Below are positions 1 through 6,902 of a stretch of 10,610 nucleotides of DNA, piece by piece. The stretch's first letter is position 1. The number at the start of each line of letters is the position of its first letter. Below the pieces are notes generated by a model. That model was not told the DNA's origin. It saw only the letters and a list, made by a program, of their open reading frames with translations, and searched no databases. Source of the DNA: Deltaproteobacteria bacterium. Its GTDB lineage: Bacteria > UBA10199 > DSSB01. The stretch lies in contig JAJFLL010000072.1 in assembly GCA_021772695.1 (NCBI GenBank), positions 1 through 10,610 of the forward strand. Direction: 5' to 3'. Position numbers and translations under genes: made by a program.

Positions 1-279
1 GAACAGCCCGGCCAGCGCGAGGCCCAATTGCACATCCTAGAACTTGATTTAGAAAAGCTTTCCCCCGAAGCCATGGTCCATGAAATCGGTTTTGGGGTCT
101 TTTCTCGAGCCATTGGCAAGGCCGATGCCGATGTGGGGCAATTCTTCGTCTACCGCTTGCCGCCTAAGCAGGGGTATCTGTTAAAACGCTATCTAGATGA
201 AAACACTCCTCAAAACACTGAGGAACGTATCCACCGTAGCCGGGAGCGAATCCGCCAAGCCCTATCCAAGGTCGAATAA
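1..279 (+). CDS. FliG C-terminal-domain-like protein (5' end missing)
   Basis: The reading frame is open from base 1 and ends at TAA 277-279, leaving 92 residues of C-terminus. A TTG at base 28 could be a start, but the frame is already open upstream, so this is almost certainly the tail of a longer gene. The pattern resembles the last helices of FliG, the rotor protein linking the flagellar MS-ring to the C-ring: an AIGKA box (residues 37-41) where FliG has ALKGA, then a helix ending LLKRYLDEN, a TP turn where FliG has GP, then a charged C-terminal helix. Its place directly before the FliH-like gene matches fliG-fliH order. By eye, the two acidic torque residues of FliG (E. coli D288/D289) align with Arg63 and Tyr64. 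It may be a static MS-ring/C-ring adaptor, filling the role of SctK in other systems. The family call is an alignment by eye from a fragment; an unrelated SctK-like protein is the alternative. Confidence 0.5.
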   Translation, partial: EQPGQREAQLHILELDLEKLSPEAMVHEIGFGVFSRAIGKADADVGQFFVYRLPPKQGYLLKRYLDENTPQNTEERIHRSRERIRQALSKVE

Positions 280-286
280 GATTTGT

Positions 287-295
287 TGCTATAAC
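287..295 (+). promoter_or_regulatory. Candidate extended -10 promoter element
   Basis: The sequence TGCTATAAC lies 8 bases after the stop of the FliG-like gene and matches the extended -10 consensus TGnTATAAT at all but the last base. No good -35 hexamer is seen at the usual spacing, which extended -10 promoters can tolerate. If used, it would give sctL and the rest of the operon an AT-rich leader of about 125 bases. This is a motif match only, in AT-rich DNA where chance matches are common. Confidence 0.25.
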
Positions 296-369
296 TATTT
301 GTTTTCTTTATATTTTCTATTCTAACAACTCATAGGTTCCCCTAGGACGATACCAATAGATGTCGTTGG

Positions 370-415
370 AAAATGGCGAATCTTTATATAGACTTGTAAT
401 ACCACCAGCCATTTT
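370..415 (+). repeat. Inverted repeat just upstream of the sctL ribosome binding site
   Basis: AAAATGGC (370-377) and GCCATTTT (408-415) form a perfect 8-base inverted repeat separated by 30 bases. The second arm ends directly before the sctL Shine-Dalgarno region (AAGGAT within 418-424). As RNA it could fold close to the ribosome binding site; as DNA the arms could be a spaced operator. There is no T-tract after it, so it is not a terminator. The rest of the 280-428 gap is AT-rich with no recognisable gene. Confidence 0.35.
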
Positions 416-428
416 AAAAAGGATTTCC

Positions 429-1109
429 ATGGCCAAAATTCTTAAAGGCAATGAATACAAAAGCCGGCTCGATCTCAAGGACCGAGTCGAAGCCGATATC
501 CCTACGCCGGTCGGTAGTCCACGAGCCGCGGGTGCAGTCATCGATCGTGAGATCATCACCGCGGAAGCTCAGGCAAAAGAAATCATCAGCCAGGCCCGTG
601 AAGATGCCAAAAAGATCAAGCTTGAAGCCAAGGACCTCCTTTCTCAGGTCCAGGCCGAAATGGAAAAATCCAAGCAAGAGGGAATGGAAATCGGAAAGCA
701 AGAGGGGCTGCAAAATGCCCTAGAAATGCTGGTGAGAGTCAAAGAACTGCGAACCAAATTATTTTCTGATAATGAAAGAGAGATTGTTAAACTAGTTTTC
801 GAGATCGCTAAAAAAGTTATCGGTAGGGAATTTACCGAAAACGACAAGGCGATTCTCAATGTCATTCGACTCGCCTTAACCGATGCCGTCGGTGATAAAA
901 TTATCGTGCGGCTCAATTCGGAAGATTACGGTAAGGTGAAAAAAAATGAAAAGGAACTATTGAGCGCTCTCGACAGTAGTGTGGTCCTAAGTTTTCGGGA
1001 AGATGATGAGGTAAAGCCAGGAGGCTGTATTGTCGATACCGATATTGGCACCATCGATGCCCAACTCGAAACCCAACTCAATGCCATTAAAAAAGCGCTG
1101 GGGTTATAA
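429..1109 (+). CDS. sctL: T3SS stator protein SctL (FliH/YscL family)
   Basis: SctL holds the export ATPase SctN at the base of the secretion apparatus and links it to the C-ring or sorting platform. The 226-residue product has a charged, Ala/Lys/Glu-rich helical region (about residues 40-110) typical of FliH-family coiled coils. A globular C-terminus follows, with the family signature PGGCIVDTDIGTIDAQL at about 199-215. The start at 429 is preferred because AAGGAT lies 5 bases upstream. An in-frame ATG at 360 would add 23 residues but has no Shine-Dalgarno and would cross the inverted repeat at 370-415. The gene abuts sctN with no gap (TAA then ATG), which suggests translational coupling. 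Family assignment is firm; flagellar FliH versus SctL is decided mainly by the neighbouring ATPase. Confidence 0.88.
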   Translation: MAKILKGNEYKSRLDLKDRVEADIPTPVGSPRAAGAVIDREIITAEAQAKEIISQAREDAKKIKLEAKDLLSQVQAEMEKSKQEGMEIGKQEGLQNALEMLVRVKELRTKLFSDNEREIVKLVFEIAKKVIGREFTENDKAILNVIRLALTDAVGDKIIVRLNSEDYGKVKKNEKELLSALDSSVVLSFREDDEVKPGGCIVDTDIGTIDAQLETQLNAIKKALGL

Positions 1110-2471
1110 ATGGAACCTCTTACCGCCGAACAGTTTTTTGCCGATTTTGAGCCCCCGCAAATAGATTTAAGAAAATTTTACCGCGAGGTTCATTCTCTTT
1201 CTACTTACCGCATCAAAGGCAAGGTTACTGAGTTACAAGGCTTGGTGGTAAAGGCGATCATTCCCGGAGTTCGTGTGGGAGAACTGTGTTACATTTATCC
1301 GTTTCACCAGAGCAACCCCATCAAGGCCGAGGTAGTCAGTTTTAAAGACAAAGAAGTATTGCTCATGCCCCTTGGCGATTTAGAGGGGATCGGTCCGGGT
1401 AATGAGGTGGTGCCTACAGGCAATTGCCTTTTGGTTCGTGTCGGCGAGGGCCTCTTAGGCCGGGTGCTTGACGGTTTGGGAGACCCCATGGATGAAGTGC
1501 CACACGGGCCCCTAGAATGGACCACAGAGTACCCTGTCATGGCCTCTCCGCCTGATCCCTTGACTCGAAAACGCATTACCAAGCCCATTTCTGTGGGCAT
1601 CAAGGCCATTGATTCCATGTTGACGGTGGGAGAAGGGCAAAGGGTCGGCATTTTTGCAGCTGCCGGTGTGGGAAAATCCACCACCATGGGCATGTTGGCT
1701 CGCAATACCGAAGCCGATGTCAATGTGATCTGTCTGGTTGGAGAGCGTGGCAGAGAATTAAGAGATTTTTTAGAAAAAGACTTAGGGGAAGAGGGGATGA
1801 AACGCTCCGTGGTGGTGGTTTCTACCTCAGACCAACCGTCACTCGTCAGAGCGAAGGCCGCCTATGTGGCGACGGCTATTGCAGAGTATTTTCGCGATCA
1901 AAACAAAAAAGTCATGTTGATGATGGACTCCGTGACCCGCTTTGCTCGGGCCTTGAGAGAAATCGGTTTGGCCGTGGGAGAACCCCCGGCCCGCCAAGGA
2001 TTTACTCCATCGGTGTTTTCCACATTGCCCAAATTATTAGAGCGATCCGGGAATTCCGCTCATGGTTCCATAACTGCCTTCTACACCGTCTTAGTTGAAG
2101 GCGATGATATGACGGAGCCCGTGGCCGATGAAGTAAGATCCATTTTAGATGGGCACATCGTATTGTCCCGAGATTTGGCTGCCAGGGGGCATTACCCTGC
2201 CATCGATGTGGCCGAATCTATTAGTCGTGTCATGACGGGCATAGTCGATGAAGAACATGAAATGGCTGCACGAAAACTTCGTGAGGTTTGTGCCAACTAC
2301 GAAAAAGAAAGAGATTTGATATTAATCGGTGCCTACGAAACGGGTTCCGATCCCAAAGTAGATTTTGCCATCGAAAAAATCGAAGAGGTAAATCAGTTTT
2401 TAAAACAAAATATCAGCGATGCCGTCCATTTTAATGACAGTTCCCAGCAAATGAAGGAGATGTTTTTATAA
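1110..2471 (+). CDS. sctN: T3SS export ATPase SctN
   Basis: This is the hexameric ATPase that docks chaperone-substrate complexes at the cytoplasmic face and helps unfold cargo for export. The 453-residue product is the normal length. Visible parts are an F1-like beta-barrel N-terminus (about 30-105), Walker A AAAGVGKST (183-191), the catalytic GERGRE loop with Glu212, Walker B VMLMMD (268-273), and the arginine finger in SISR (Arg373) after the conserved GHYPAIDV. The stretch EGDDMTEPVADEVRSILDG (330-348) is the injectisome form; flagellar FliI typically has EGDDQQDPIADAARAILDG. This is the best single argument that the system is non-flagellar. It starts directly after the sctL stop. Its own TAA overlaps an ATG (TAATG) that opens a ten-codon mini-ORF before sctO. 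An AAGGAG in its last codons (2454-2459) could serve that downstream start. Confidence 0.95.
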   Translation: MEPLTAEQFFADFEPPQIDLRKFYREVHSLSTYRIKGKVTELQGLVVKAIIPGVRVGELCYIYPFHQSNPIKAEVVSFKDKEVLLMPLGDLEGIGPGNEVVPTGNCLLVRVGEGLLGRVLDGLGDPMDEVPHGPLEWTTEYPVMASPPDPLTRKRITKPISVGIKAIDSMLTVGEGQRVGIFAAAGVGKSTTMGMLARNTEADVNVICLVGERGRELRDFLEKDLGEEGMKRSVVVVSTSDQPSLVRAKAAYVATAIAEYFRDQNKKVMLMMDSVTRFARALREIGLAVGEPPARQGFTPSVFSTLPKLLERSGNSAHGSITAFYTVLVEGDDMTEPVADEVRSILDGHIVLSRDLAARGHYPAIDVAESISRVMTGIVDEEHEMAARKLREVCANYEKERDLILIGAYETGSDPKVDFAIEKIEEVNQFLKQNISDAVHFNDSSQQMKEMFL

Positions 2472-2503
2472 TGCATGCAAAAGACAGCTCCTCATGGGTT
2501 TAA
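2471..2503 (+). CDS. Ten-codon mini-ORF between sctN and sctO
   Basis: ATG at 2471 overlaps the sctN stop (TAATG) and is preceded by AAGGAG at 2454-2459, a real but slightly long-spaced Shine-Dalgarno. It reads MHAKDSSSWV and ends at TAA 2501-2503. It is in the same frame as sctO, whose ATG lies 6 bases past this stop and has no clear Shine-Dalgarno of its own. It may be a leader peptide that feeds ribosomes to sctO by termination-reinitiation, or the remnant of a longer sctO N-terminus cut by a nonsense change. Nothing indicates a function for the peptide itself. Confidence 0.3.
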   Translation: MHAKDSSSWV

Positions 2504-2509
2504 ATCGCG

Positions 2510-3028
2510 ATGGCAAAGAAAGAAAAATATCGCTTAGAGGCGATGCTTACCGTCAAGCATCGCAACAAGCGTAATTGTGAAATTGAATTAGGGAGAGCCT
2601 TTAAGGCCCTTAAAGAAGAAGAGGAAAAATTAAAAGAGCTTGAGGAAGAAAAACAAGAAATCATTCAACGCCGAGAAGATTCACGGAGGGATCATGCGGT
2701 TAGGGTTGCAAGCGGCGAGTCCCAGGTTTCTGAATCTCACACCCATATGAATTTCATCAAAAAGCTCATCGAAGACGAAGAGAAGAAAGACGAAGAAATA
2801 AAAGAGCAAAAAGAGGTCATTGAAAAGGCCGAGGAAAGAGTAGCCCAGGCAAAACGAGACTATATTGATGCCTGTAAAGAGGTTAAAATCATGGAAAAGC
2901 ATAAAGAGCTCTGGAAGAAAAAAATTAAAAACGAGCTCGAAAGAGAAGAGTTAAAAGTGATGAATGAATTGGGAAATACACTCCATCAACTCCGGTCTAT
3001 GAAGAATAACCGAGGAGATATGTCATGA
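2510..3028 (+). CDS. sctO: T3SS central stalk protein SctO (FliJ/YscO-like)
   Basis: SctO/FliJ proteins are long two-helix coiled coils that sit in the ATPase hexamer pore and contact the export gate protein SctV. The 172-residue product is almost wholly helical by composition. Charged residues (Glu, Lys, Arg) dominate, and long heptad-like runs occupy about 25-65 and 80-165 with a break near 66-80. It has no Cys-rich, membrane or signal segments. Sequence in this family is poorly conserved, so the call rests on size, coiled-coil character and position between sctN and sctP. ATG 2510 is the first usable start because a TAA at 2501 closes the frame just upstream. No strong Shine-Dalgarno precedes it, so coupling to sctN or to the mini-ORF at 2471-2503 is likely. 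Its stop overlaps the sctP start (ATGA). Confidence 0.8.
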   Translation: MAKKEKYRLEAMLTVKHRNKRNCEIELGRAFKALKEEEEKLKELEEEKQEIIQRREDSRRDHAVRVASGESQVSESHTHMNFIKKLIEDEEKKDEEIKEQKEVIEKAEERVAQAKRDYIDACKEVKIMEKHKELWKKKIKNELEREELKVMNELGNTLHQLRSMKNNRGDMS

Positions 3029-3891
3029 GTGATGTCAATCGAACTAGCGCAGGCGAGCAGGCCAGAGCCGATGCGCTTCGCGCCGCACAAAAAAAAGTCA
3101 AAACAGATCCTGCAAAAGCCTCGGGCACTCAAACCCAGTCGGGTCAGCAAGGCGCCAAAGGGACCGAGAAAAATATGAAGAGTGCCTTTGATAATGTTTT
3201 GGATTCCATGGCCGACAATGTACCACTTCCCATGTCTTCGGCAGAAGTTAGCAAATTTGACGCCAAGCTTTCTGAGACACGTCGGGACGATGATCATGAC
3301 TCTCATGATGATTCCGGCGATGACGATGATCGAAAAGTGAATGATCGTGGTGAGAAAAGTGAAAATACCCGCGAAGGAAGTGGAGCCGTCAAAGGACGGG
3401 TATCGGCCAAACAAAGTTTTCAAGGGCAAGGCCAGGGCGGTGGGTCCGAAGAGGGTCAGGAAGGCGATTCTCAGAAAAAGGAATCGGCTCATCAGACGGC
3501 CCAGAACTCCAAAGATGCTCAACCCAAAAAAGGCCAAGAGGTGGTCGCCCCCAGTCCGATCTTTTCCTTTCAGAAAGTGGCTGAGGTCCAGGCTGCCGAG
3601 ACCGCCGGGGCCCCGCGAGAATTACCAAAGGCCGTGCTTGACCAGATCGTTCAATCTGTCACAATGATGCGCAGCAAGGAACTTGGCGAGGAGATCCAAA
3701 TTGATTTTCATGACAATTTTTATAATGGTCTCAAACTTAGAGTAAGTTCCAAAAATAAAGAAATCAGCATCGAATTTATAGTACCTAACCGAGATGTTGA
3801 GACCACATTTAAAGAAGAACGTGACAAGATTGCAGCGGCCTTGGGTGAGAAAAACATCGATGTTCGTTCGATCCAAGTCACCCTGAGTTGA
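3025..3891 (+). CDS. sctP: T3SS needle-length / substrate-switch protein SctP (FliK-like)
   Basis: SctP and FliK are secreted rulers that set needle or hook length and trigger the switch to late substrates through SctU/FlhB. The 288-residue product has the family layout: a long, hydrophilic, low-complexity N-terminal part (about 1-195, rich in Gly, Ser, Gln, Lys and Asp) and a compact C-terminal domain (about 200-288). That domain has alternating beta strands, for example EIQIDFHDNFYNGLKLRV and EISIEFIVPN, as in the FliK C-terminal/T3S4 fold. An unusual Asp/His tract lies at residues 88-102 (DDDHDSHDDSGDDDD). The start has GAGGAG at 3012-3017, 7 bases upstream, and overlaps the sctO stop by four bases. 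Position between the SctO and SctQ genes supports the call. Sequence conservation in this family is low, so the symbol is positional as well as structural. Confidence 0.75.
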   Translation: MSDVNRTSAGEQARADALRAAQKKVKTDPAKASGTQTQSGQQGAKGTEKNMKSAFDNVLDSMADNVPLPMSSAEVSKFDAKLSETRRDDDHDSHDDSGDDDDRKVNDRGEKSENTREGSGAVKGRVSAKQSFQGQGQGGGSEEGQEGDSQKKESAHQTAQNSKDAQPKKGQEVVAPSPIFSFQKVAEVQAAETAGAPRELPKAVLDQIVQSVTMMRSKELGEEIQIDFHDNFYNGLKLRVSSKNKEISIEFIVPNRDVETTFKEERDKIAAALGEKNIDVRSIQVTLS

Positions 3892-3901
3892 GGGAGCCTT
3901 C

Positions 3902-4846
3902 ATGGCAAAAAAGAAAATTCGGCCGTTTCATTTTTCCAAATTAAAGAAAATATCGACTCAATTTTTAAGCCTCAATCAAGCCCTCCTTGAGGCCTGCCCT
4001 CAGTTTTGCGGGGAAGACGGCTTCGGTGAGAGTTTTATCAAAGAATTTGATCAAGGTCTGGGGTTGGGTGCTTCCCTTAAATTTGTTGGGTACGATGAAA
4101 CCCCTTTGAAAGGTTTTCTCGACCAAGTGGCCTCACCTTGTTTGGGTTGGGTGCTTCAAGTGGAACCTCAGCAACAAAAAATATTGGTGGAACTCGATTA
4201 TTCCTTGGGGCGCCGGTGGGTCGATAAATTGCTAGGCGGGCCAGGAAAAGCCCCAAAAGAATTTCTACCCTTAAGCCCCATGGAAGAAGGGGTCATGGAA
4301 TTTTTGGTGGCGCGAGCGCTTCACCTCTTTAAAACACACCTGACGATTTCGGGCCCCACGCATATTCGGCTCATCAAGTCGGTGCAAGAGGCCAAATTGA
4401 TGGGGGACCTAAGCCATGCCGAAGAACTTGGCATTATTTTTAAATTTTTCCTGGGCCTCGGAGATCAGGGGGGGTATCTTAAGGTATATTTCCCCCACCC
4501 TCTGGTAGAAGGGGTATTGCTGCGTGAAGACCTGGTGGCGGGCTTGAGTTCCCCCGGGGAAGAAGCCCGAATTGAGCAAGGTCTGAACCGGGCAAGTCAC
4601 ATCGGGGCTTCCCTTTGGTCAGAGATCGGCAGGGCCACTTTGCAAAGTTCCGAAAGGGACCAGCTTGAAGCCGGAGATGTCATTTTGTTTGATGAAACCT
4701 TGGGTGGTATGGGGCCCCATGGCGTTACCGGTAAAACCATCCTAAGGGTAGGGGAGCGATACCCAGAAGGATTATTAGCCGAGGTGATTGACAGTGAGGG
4801 TAAATTGGTTGTGAAGGTGTTGGATTATTACGGAGGCCAGGTATGA
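3902..4846 (+). CDS. sctQ: T3SS C-ring / sorting platform protein SctQ, SPOA1-bearing part
   Basis: SctQ is the FliM/FliN counterpart that forms the cytoplasmic sorting platform where substrates queue for the ATPase. The 314-residue product has a FliM/YscQ-like middle region. ELDYSLGRRWVDKLLGG (97-113) and PLSPMEEGVMEFLVARAL (123-140) resemble the FliM segments around LVDRLLGG and LTEIE. The C-terminal region (about 232-310) looks like a SPOA domain: LQSSERDQLEAGDVILFD followed by GEGKLVV-type beta strands. The N-terminal FliM EIDALL peptide for binding CheY is absent, which argues against a chemotaxis switch. The second SPOA domain found in single-chain SctQ is missing here and is carried by the next gene, as in the split HrcQA/HrcQB arrangement. 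AGGGAG (3891-3896) gives a good ribosome site. The stop overlaps the next start (ATGA). Confidence 0.82.
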   Translation: MAKKKIRPFHFSKLKKISTQFLSLNQALLEACPQFCGEDGFGESFIKEFDQGLGLGASLKFVGYDETPLKGFLDQVASPCLGWVLQVEPQQQKILVELDYSLGRRWVDKLLGGPGKAPKEFLPLSPMEEGVMEFLVARALHLFKTHLTISGPTHIRLIKSVQEAKLMGDLSHAEELGIIFKFFLGLGDQGGYLKVYFPHPLVEGVLLREDLVAGLSSPGEEARIEQGLNRASHIGASLWSEIGRATLQSSERDQLEAGDVILFDETLGGMGPHGVTGKTILRVGERYPEGLLAEVIDSEGKLVVKVLDYYGGQV

Positions 4847-5349
4847 GCAATCCTGAAAAAAGCGGCGATGGTTCCAATTTTGACTTTGATGACATGGGCG
4901 GTGACGTAGATCCCTTTGCCGATACTTCCAAAAGTGGTGAAGCCGATCCCTTTGATTTTAGTGATATGGATGTCACCAACCCTGCAGGGAAATCCTCACC
5001 GACTGCTCCCTCGCCGAAGGCACCGCGGCCTCCTGCGCCATCGGGTGCAGCAAAGCCCCCTCCACCAAGTGCCCCTAAGACTGCTGCTGCGAGCCCTGCA
5101 AAAACATCACGAAACCCTTCAGGTATGGCCGCTTTGGCAGAAGATGTGCCTGTTCAGGTAGTTGCTGTTCTGGGAAAGAAAACCGTTACCGTGGGTGATC
5201 TCATCTCATTAAAAAAAGGCGAAGTAGTTGAGCTAAATCGTTTTCCGAATGAGGCCGTTGACTTGGTGGCTAACGGAAAACTCATGGCCAAGGGCGAGTT
5301 GGTAGAAATCGACGGCAAACTTGGCGTTCGAATTATCAAAATATTTTAA
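4843..5349 (+). CDS. FliN-like SPOA2 C-ring protein (second half of a split SctQ)
   Basis: The last 68 residues (101-168) form a clear FliN/SPOA domain: VPVQVVAVLGKKTVTVGDL, then an LKKGEVVEL strand, LVANGKLMAKGELVEI, and the terminal LGVRIIKIF that matches the FliN ending FGVRITDI. FliN-type domains pair with the SPOA1 domain of SctQ/FliM and build the ring that recruits SctL-SctN. The N-terminus is different: an acidic Phe-rich stretch (13-44) with two DPF motifs, then a Pro/Ala/Ser linker (50-92). FliN in many bacteria also has a disordered acidic start. GGAGG (4832-4836) lies 6 bases before the ATG, which overlaps the sctQ stop. Equivalent names are SctQ-C, HrcQB or FliN; I leave the symbol empty because either could apply. 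The stop overlaps the next ATG (TAATG). Confidence 0.85.
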   Translation: MSNPEKSGDGSNFDFDDMGGDVDPFADTSKSGEADPFDFSDMDVTNPAGKSSPTAPSPKAPRPPAPSGAAKPPPPSAPKTAAASPAKTSRNPSGMAALAEDVPVQVVAVLGKKTVTVGDLISLKKGEVVELNRFPNEAVDLVANGKLMAKGELVEIDGKLGVRIIKIF

Positions 5350-5801
5350 TGATCCTTTTTAAACGATTTGTGGTCCTATTGTTTTTGCTTTCTCTAGGGA
5401 TGCCAGGAGTTCTTCGGGCGGCAGAAACTAGGCCTGCCGAGAATGTTTCAACACTGCAAGAGACCCAGACCTCGGAGACCATGGGCCAACCTGAAGATAC
5501 GGCCGCGCAATTCGGTCAATCTTCCGTGGATTTTACATGGCTTTTTTTGAAAACTATATTAGCCATGGTGGTGGTTTTGGCCCTGGCCGTCATCGGGCTA
5601 AGGTTTATCTTACCGCGGTTATCCATGAACCGGGCCCCAAAGGGAGATTCCGACCTGCAAATAATAGAACGAATGCCCCTAGATGCGAAAAAGTCTGTAA
5701 TGATTTTGGGAATTGAAGGAAGAAGATTTTTAGTCGGCGTCACGGAACATCAAATGTCGTTGTTGGCCGAATTGAATCAAAATGAAACGACAAACAAATA
5801 G
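5349..5801 (+). CDS. FliO-like membrane protein
   Basis: FliO is a small bitopic protein that helps assemble the FliP ring of flagellar export gates; standard injectisomes usually lack it. The 150-residue product has an N-terminal hydrophobic segment that could be a cleavable signal (about 1-24, ending VLRAA), a Thr/Glu-rich periplasmic stretch, and one membrane segment (about 64-88). A cytoplasmic domain follows with IIERMPLDAKKSVMILGI (105-122) and FLVGVTEHQMSLLAEL (127-142), which closely follow the FliO pattern of an 'ERVPLGPKKSL' and 'LLGVTEGSISLL' type. Its place between the FliN-like and FliP-like genes is the flagellar fliN-fliO-fliP order. It starts on a TAATG junction with no clear Shine-Dalgarno, and its 3' end overlaps sctR by 20 bases. 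Family call is good; its role in a non-flagellar system is inferred. Confidence 0.8.
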   Translation: MILFKRFVVLLFLLSLGMPGVLRAAETRPAENVSTLQETQTSETMGQPEDTAAQFGQSSVDFTWLFLKTILAMVVVLALAVIGLRFILPRLSMNRAPKGDSDLQIIERMPLDAKKSVMILGIEGRRFLVGVTEHQMSLLAELNQNETTNK

Positions 5802-6588
5802 AAAAACCAAAATTTCATTCTGGCCACGCAGTAAGGCTGCTTGGGTTTTCGCCTGTATATTGTCTCTGGGGTTATTATTAGGTGCCGCAGATGTATTTGC
5901 CCAAGGCAAATTCGACACTCCTGTCAGTAAGCCGCTATTAATCTTATTAGCTCTCTTTTCCATGGCCTTGGTTCCCGTGCTTTTGGTGATGGTGACCTCC
6001 TTCGTCAAGATCGTCGTGGTATTAGGCCTGGTTCGGTCCGCCTTAGGCACCCAGCAGATTCCCCCCAACCAGGTGGTTACGGGCCTGGCCATGATATTGA
6101 CTTTATATATCATGATCCCCGTGGGCCTCGAGACCTACCGGCAGGTGGGCAGTGTGGTCGAAACTCAATCCAATCAAGGAATTTTTTCTACGGCTACCTT
6201 TGGCCTGGTACAGGAGGCCTTTCAAAAGGGCAGGGAACCTCTACGGCTTTTTTTAGAGAAGCATGCCAATCCTAAGGACCGGGCCCTGTTTTATAATTTG
6301 GCCCGAAAGATGAGATCTGCCGAGGATCGTGACCAAATCGGCAAGCAAGATTTTATGGTATTAATGCCCGCCTTCGTCATCAGTGAATTGTCTGAGGCCT
6401 TTCAGATCGGCTTTGTGATTTTTTTGCCATTTTTAGTCATCGATATGGTGGTGGCAAATATTTTGCTATCCTTGGGCATGTTCCAATTGTCACCCATCAC
6501 CGTGTCTTTACCCTTTAAATTACTATTATTCGTCTTGGTAGACGGTTGGTATTTGATTACACGCGGATTAATTTTGGGATACACTTAA
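5782..6588 (+). CDS. sctR: T3SS export gate protein SctR (FliP family)
   Basis: SctR/FliP forms the pentameric core of the export gate with SctS and SctT in the inner membrane. The 268-residue product shows the family blocks: MVTSFVKIVVVLGLVRSALG and TQQIPPNQVVTGLAMIL (70-106), AFVISELSEAFQIGFVIFLP (197-216), and PITVSLPFKLLLFVLVDGW (238-256). Four membrane segments are visible. Unlike most injectisome SctR proteins of about 215-220 residues, it starts with a basic region and a hydrophobic stretch ending ADVFA (cleavage likely after Ala40). This signal peptide is a feature of flagellar FliP. The C-terminal block (SPITVSLPFKLLLFVLVDGW) is close to injectisome SctR. The ATG overlaps the end of the FliO-like gene by 20 bases. 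No better in-frame start lies downstream, since the signal sequence begins within the first 20 codons. Confidence 0.92.
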   Translation: MKRQTNRKTKISFWPRSKAAWVFACILSLGLLLGAADVFAQGKFDTPVSKPLLILLALFSMALVPVLLVMVTSFVKIVVVLGLVRSALGTQQIPPNQVVTGLAMILTLYIMIPVGLETYRQVGSVVETQSNQGIFSTATFGLVQEAFQKGREPLRLFLEKHANPKDRALFYNLARKMRSAEDRDQIGKQDFMVLMPAFVISELSEAFQIGFVIFLPFLVIDMVVANILLSLGMFQLSPITVSLPFKLLLFVLVDGWYLITRGLILGYT

Positions 6589-6595
6589 GGCGCAC

Positions 6596-6862
6596 ATGGA
6601 AAACTACGTACTCGCTATAGGCAAACAAGCCCTGTTTCTGACTCTTATTCTTTCCGGTCCTGCCGTCGTGGTAGCCTTGGTGGTGGGTTTGATGATCAGC
6701 CTGGTGCAGGCAACCACCCAGATTCAAGAGCAGTCCCTCACCTTTGTGCCAAAATTGGTCATGGTCTTTATTACCCTTGCATTGATGGGTCCATGGATGA
6801 TGGCCCAATTGGTCAGTTTTTCCCAGGCCCTCTTGAGTGGATTTCCCTCGTATATCAAGTAA
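6596..6862 (+). CDS. sctS: T3SS export gate protein SctS (FliQ family)
   Basis: SctS/FliQ wraps around the SctR-SctT gate as helical hairpins. The 88-residue product is the normal size, with two hydrophobic segments (about 11-37 and 52-76) joined by the family signature QATTQIQEQSLTFVPK (38-53). It starts 7 bases after the sctR stop. AAGG (6587-6590), overlapping that stop, serves as a weak Shine-Dalgarno. It is followed by a 40-base gap before sctT, one of the longer gaps inside the operon. Confidence 0.95.
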   Translation: MENYVLAIGKQALFLTLILSGPAVVVALVVGLMISLVQATTQIQEQSLTFVPKLVMVFITLALMGPWMMAQLVSFSQALLSGFPSYIK

Positions 6863-6902
6863 ACGGAATTCCTTAGAATCTGAATAAATGGCTCCTTAAT
6901 CT

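Noticed and set aside
28..279. Complete small gene beginning at TTG 28
   Set aside because: The frame is open to base 1, and the similarity is to the very end of FliG, so a truncated longer gene is more likely.
360..428. Alternative start of sctL at ATG 360, adding 23 residues
   Set aside because: No Shine-Dalgarno before 360, whereas ATG 429 has AAGGAT 5 bases upstream; the added residues do not look like a FliH N-terminus and overlap the inverted repeat.
4916..5161. Plus-strand ORF of 81 codons inside the FliN-like gene
   Set aside because: It is an out-of-frame shadow of the Pro/Ala linker, lies wholly inside a real gene, and has no family resemblance.
6888..6899. Four-codon ATG-GCT-CCT-TAA before sctT as a leader peptide
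   Set aside because: It is too short, has no clear Shine-Dalgarno, and is expected by chance in such sequence.
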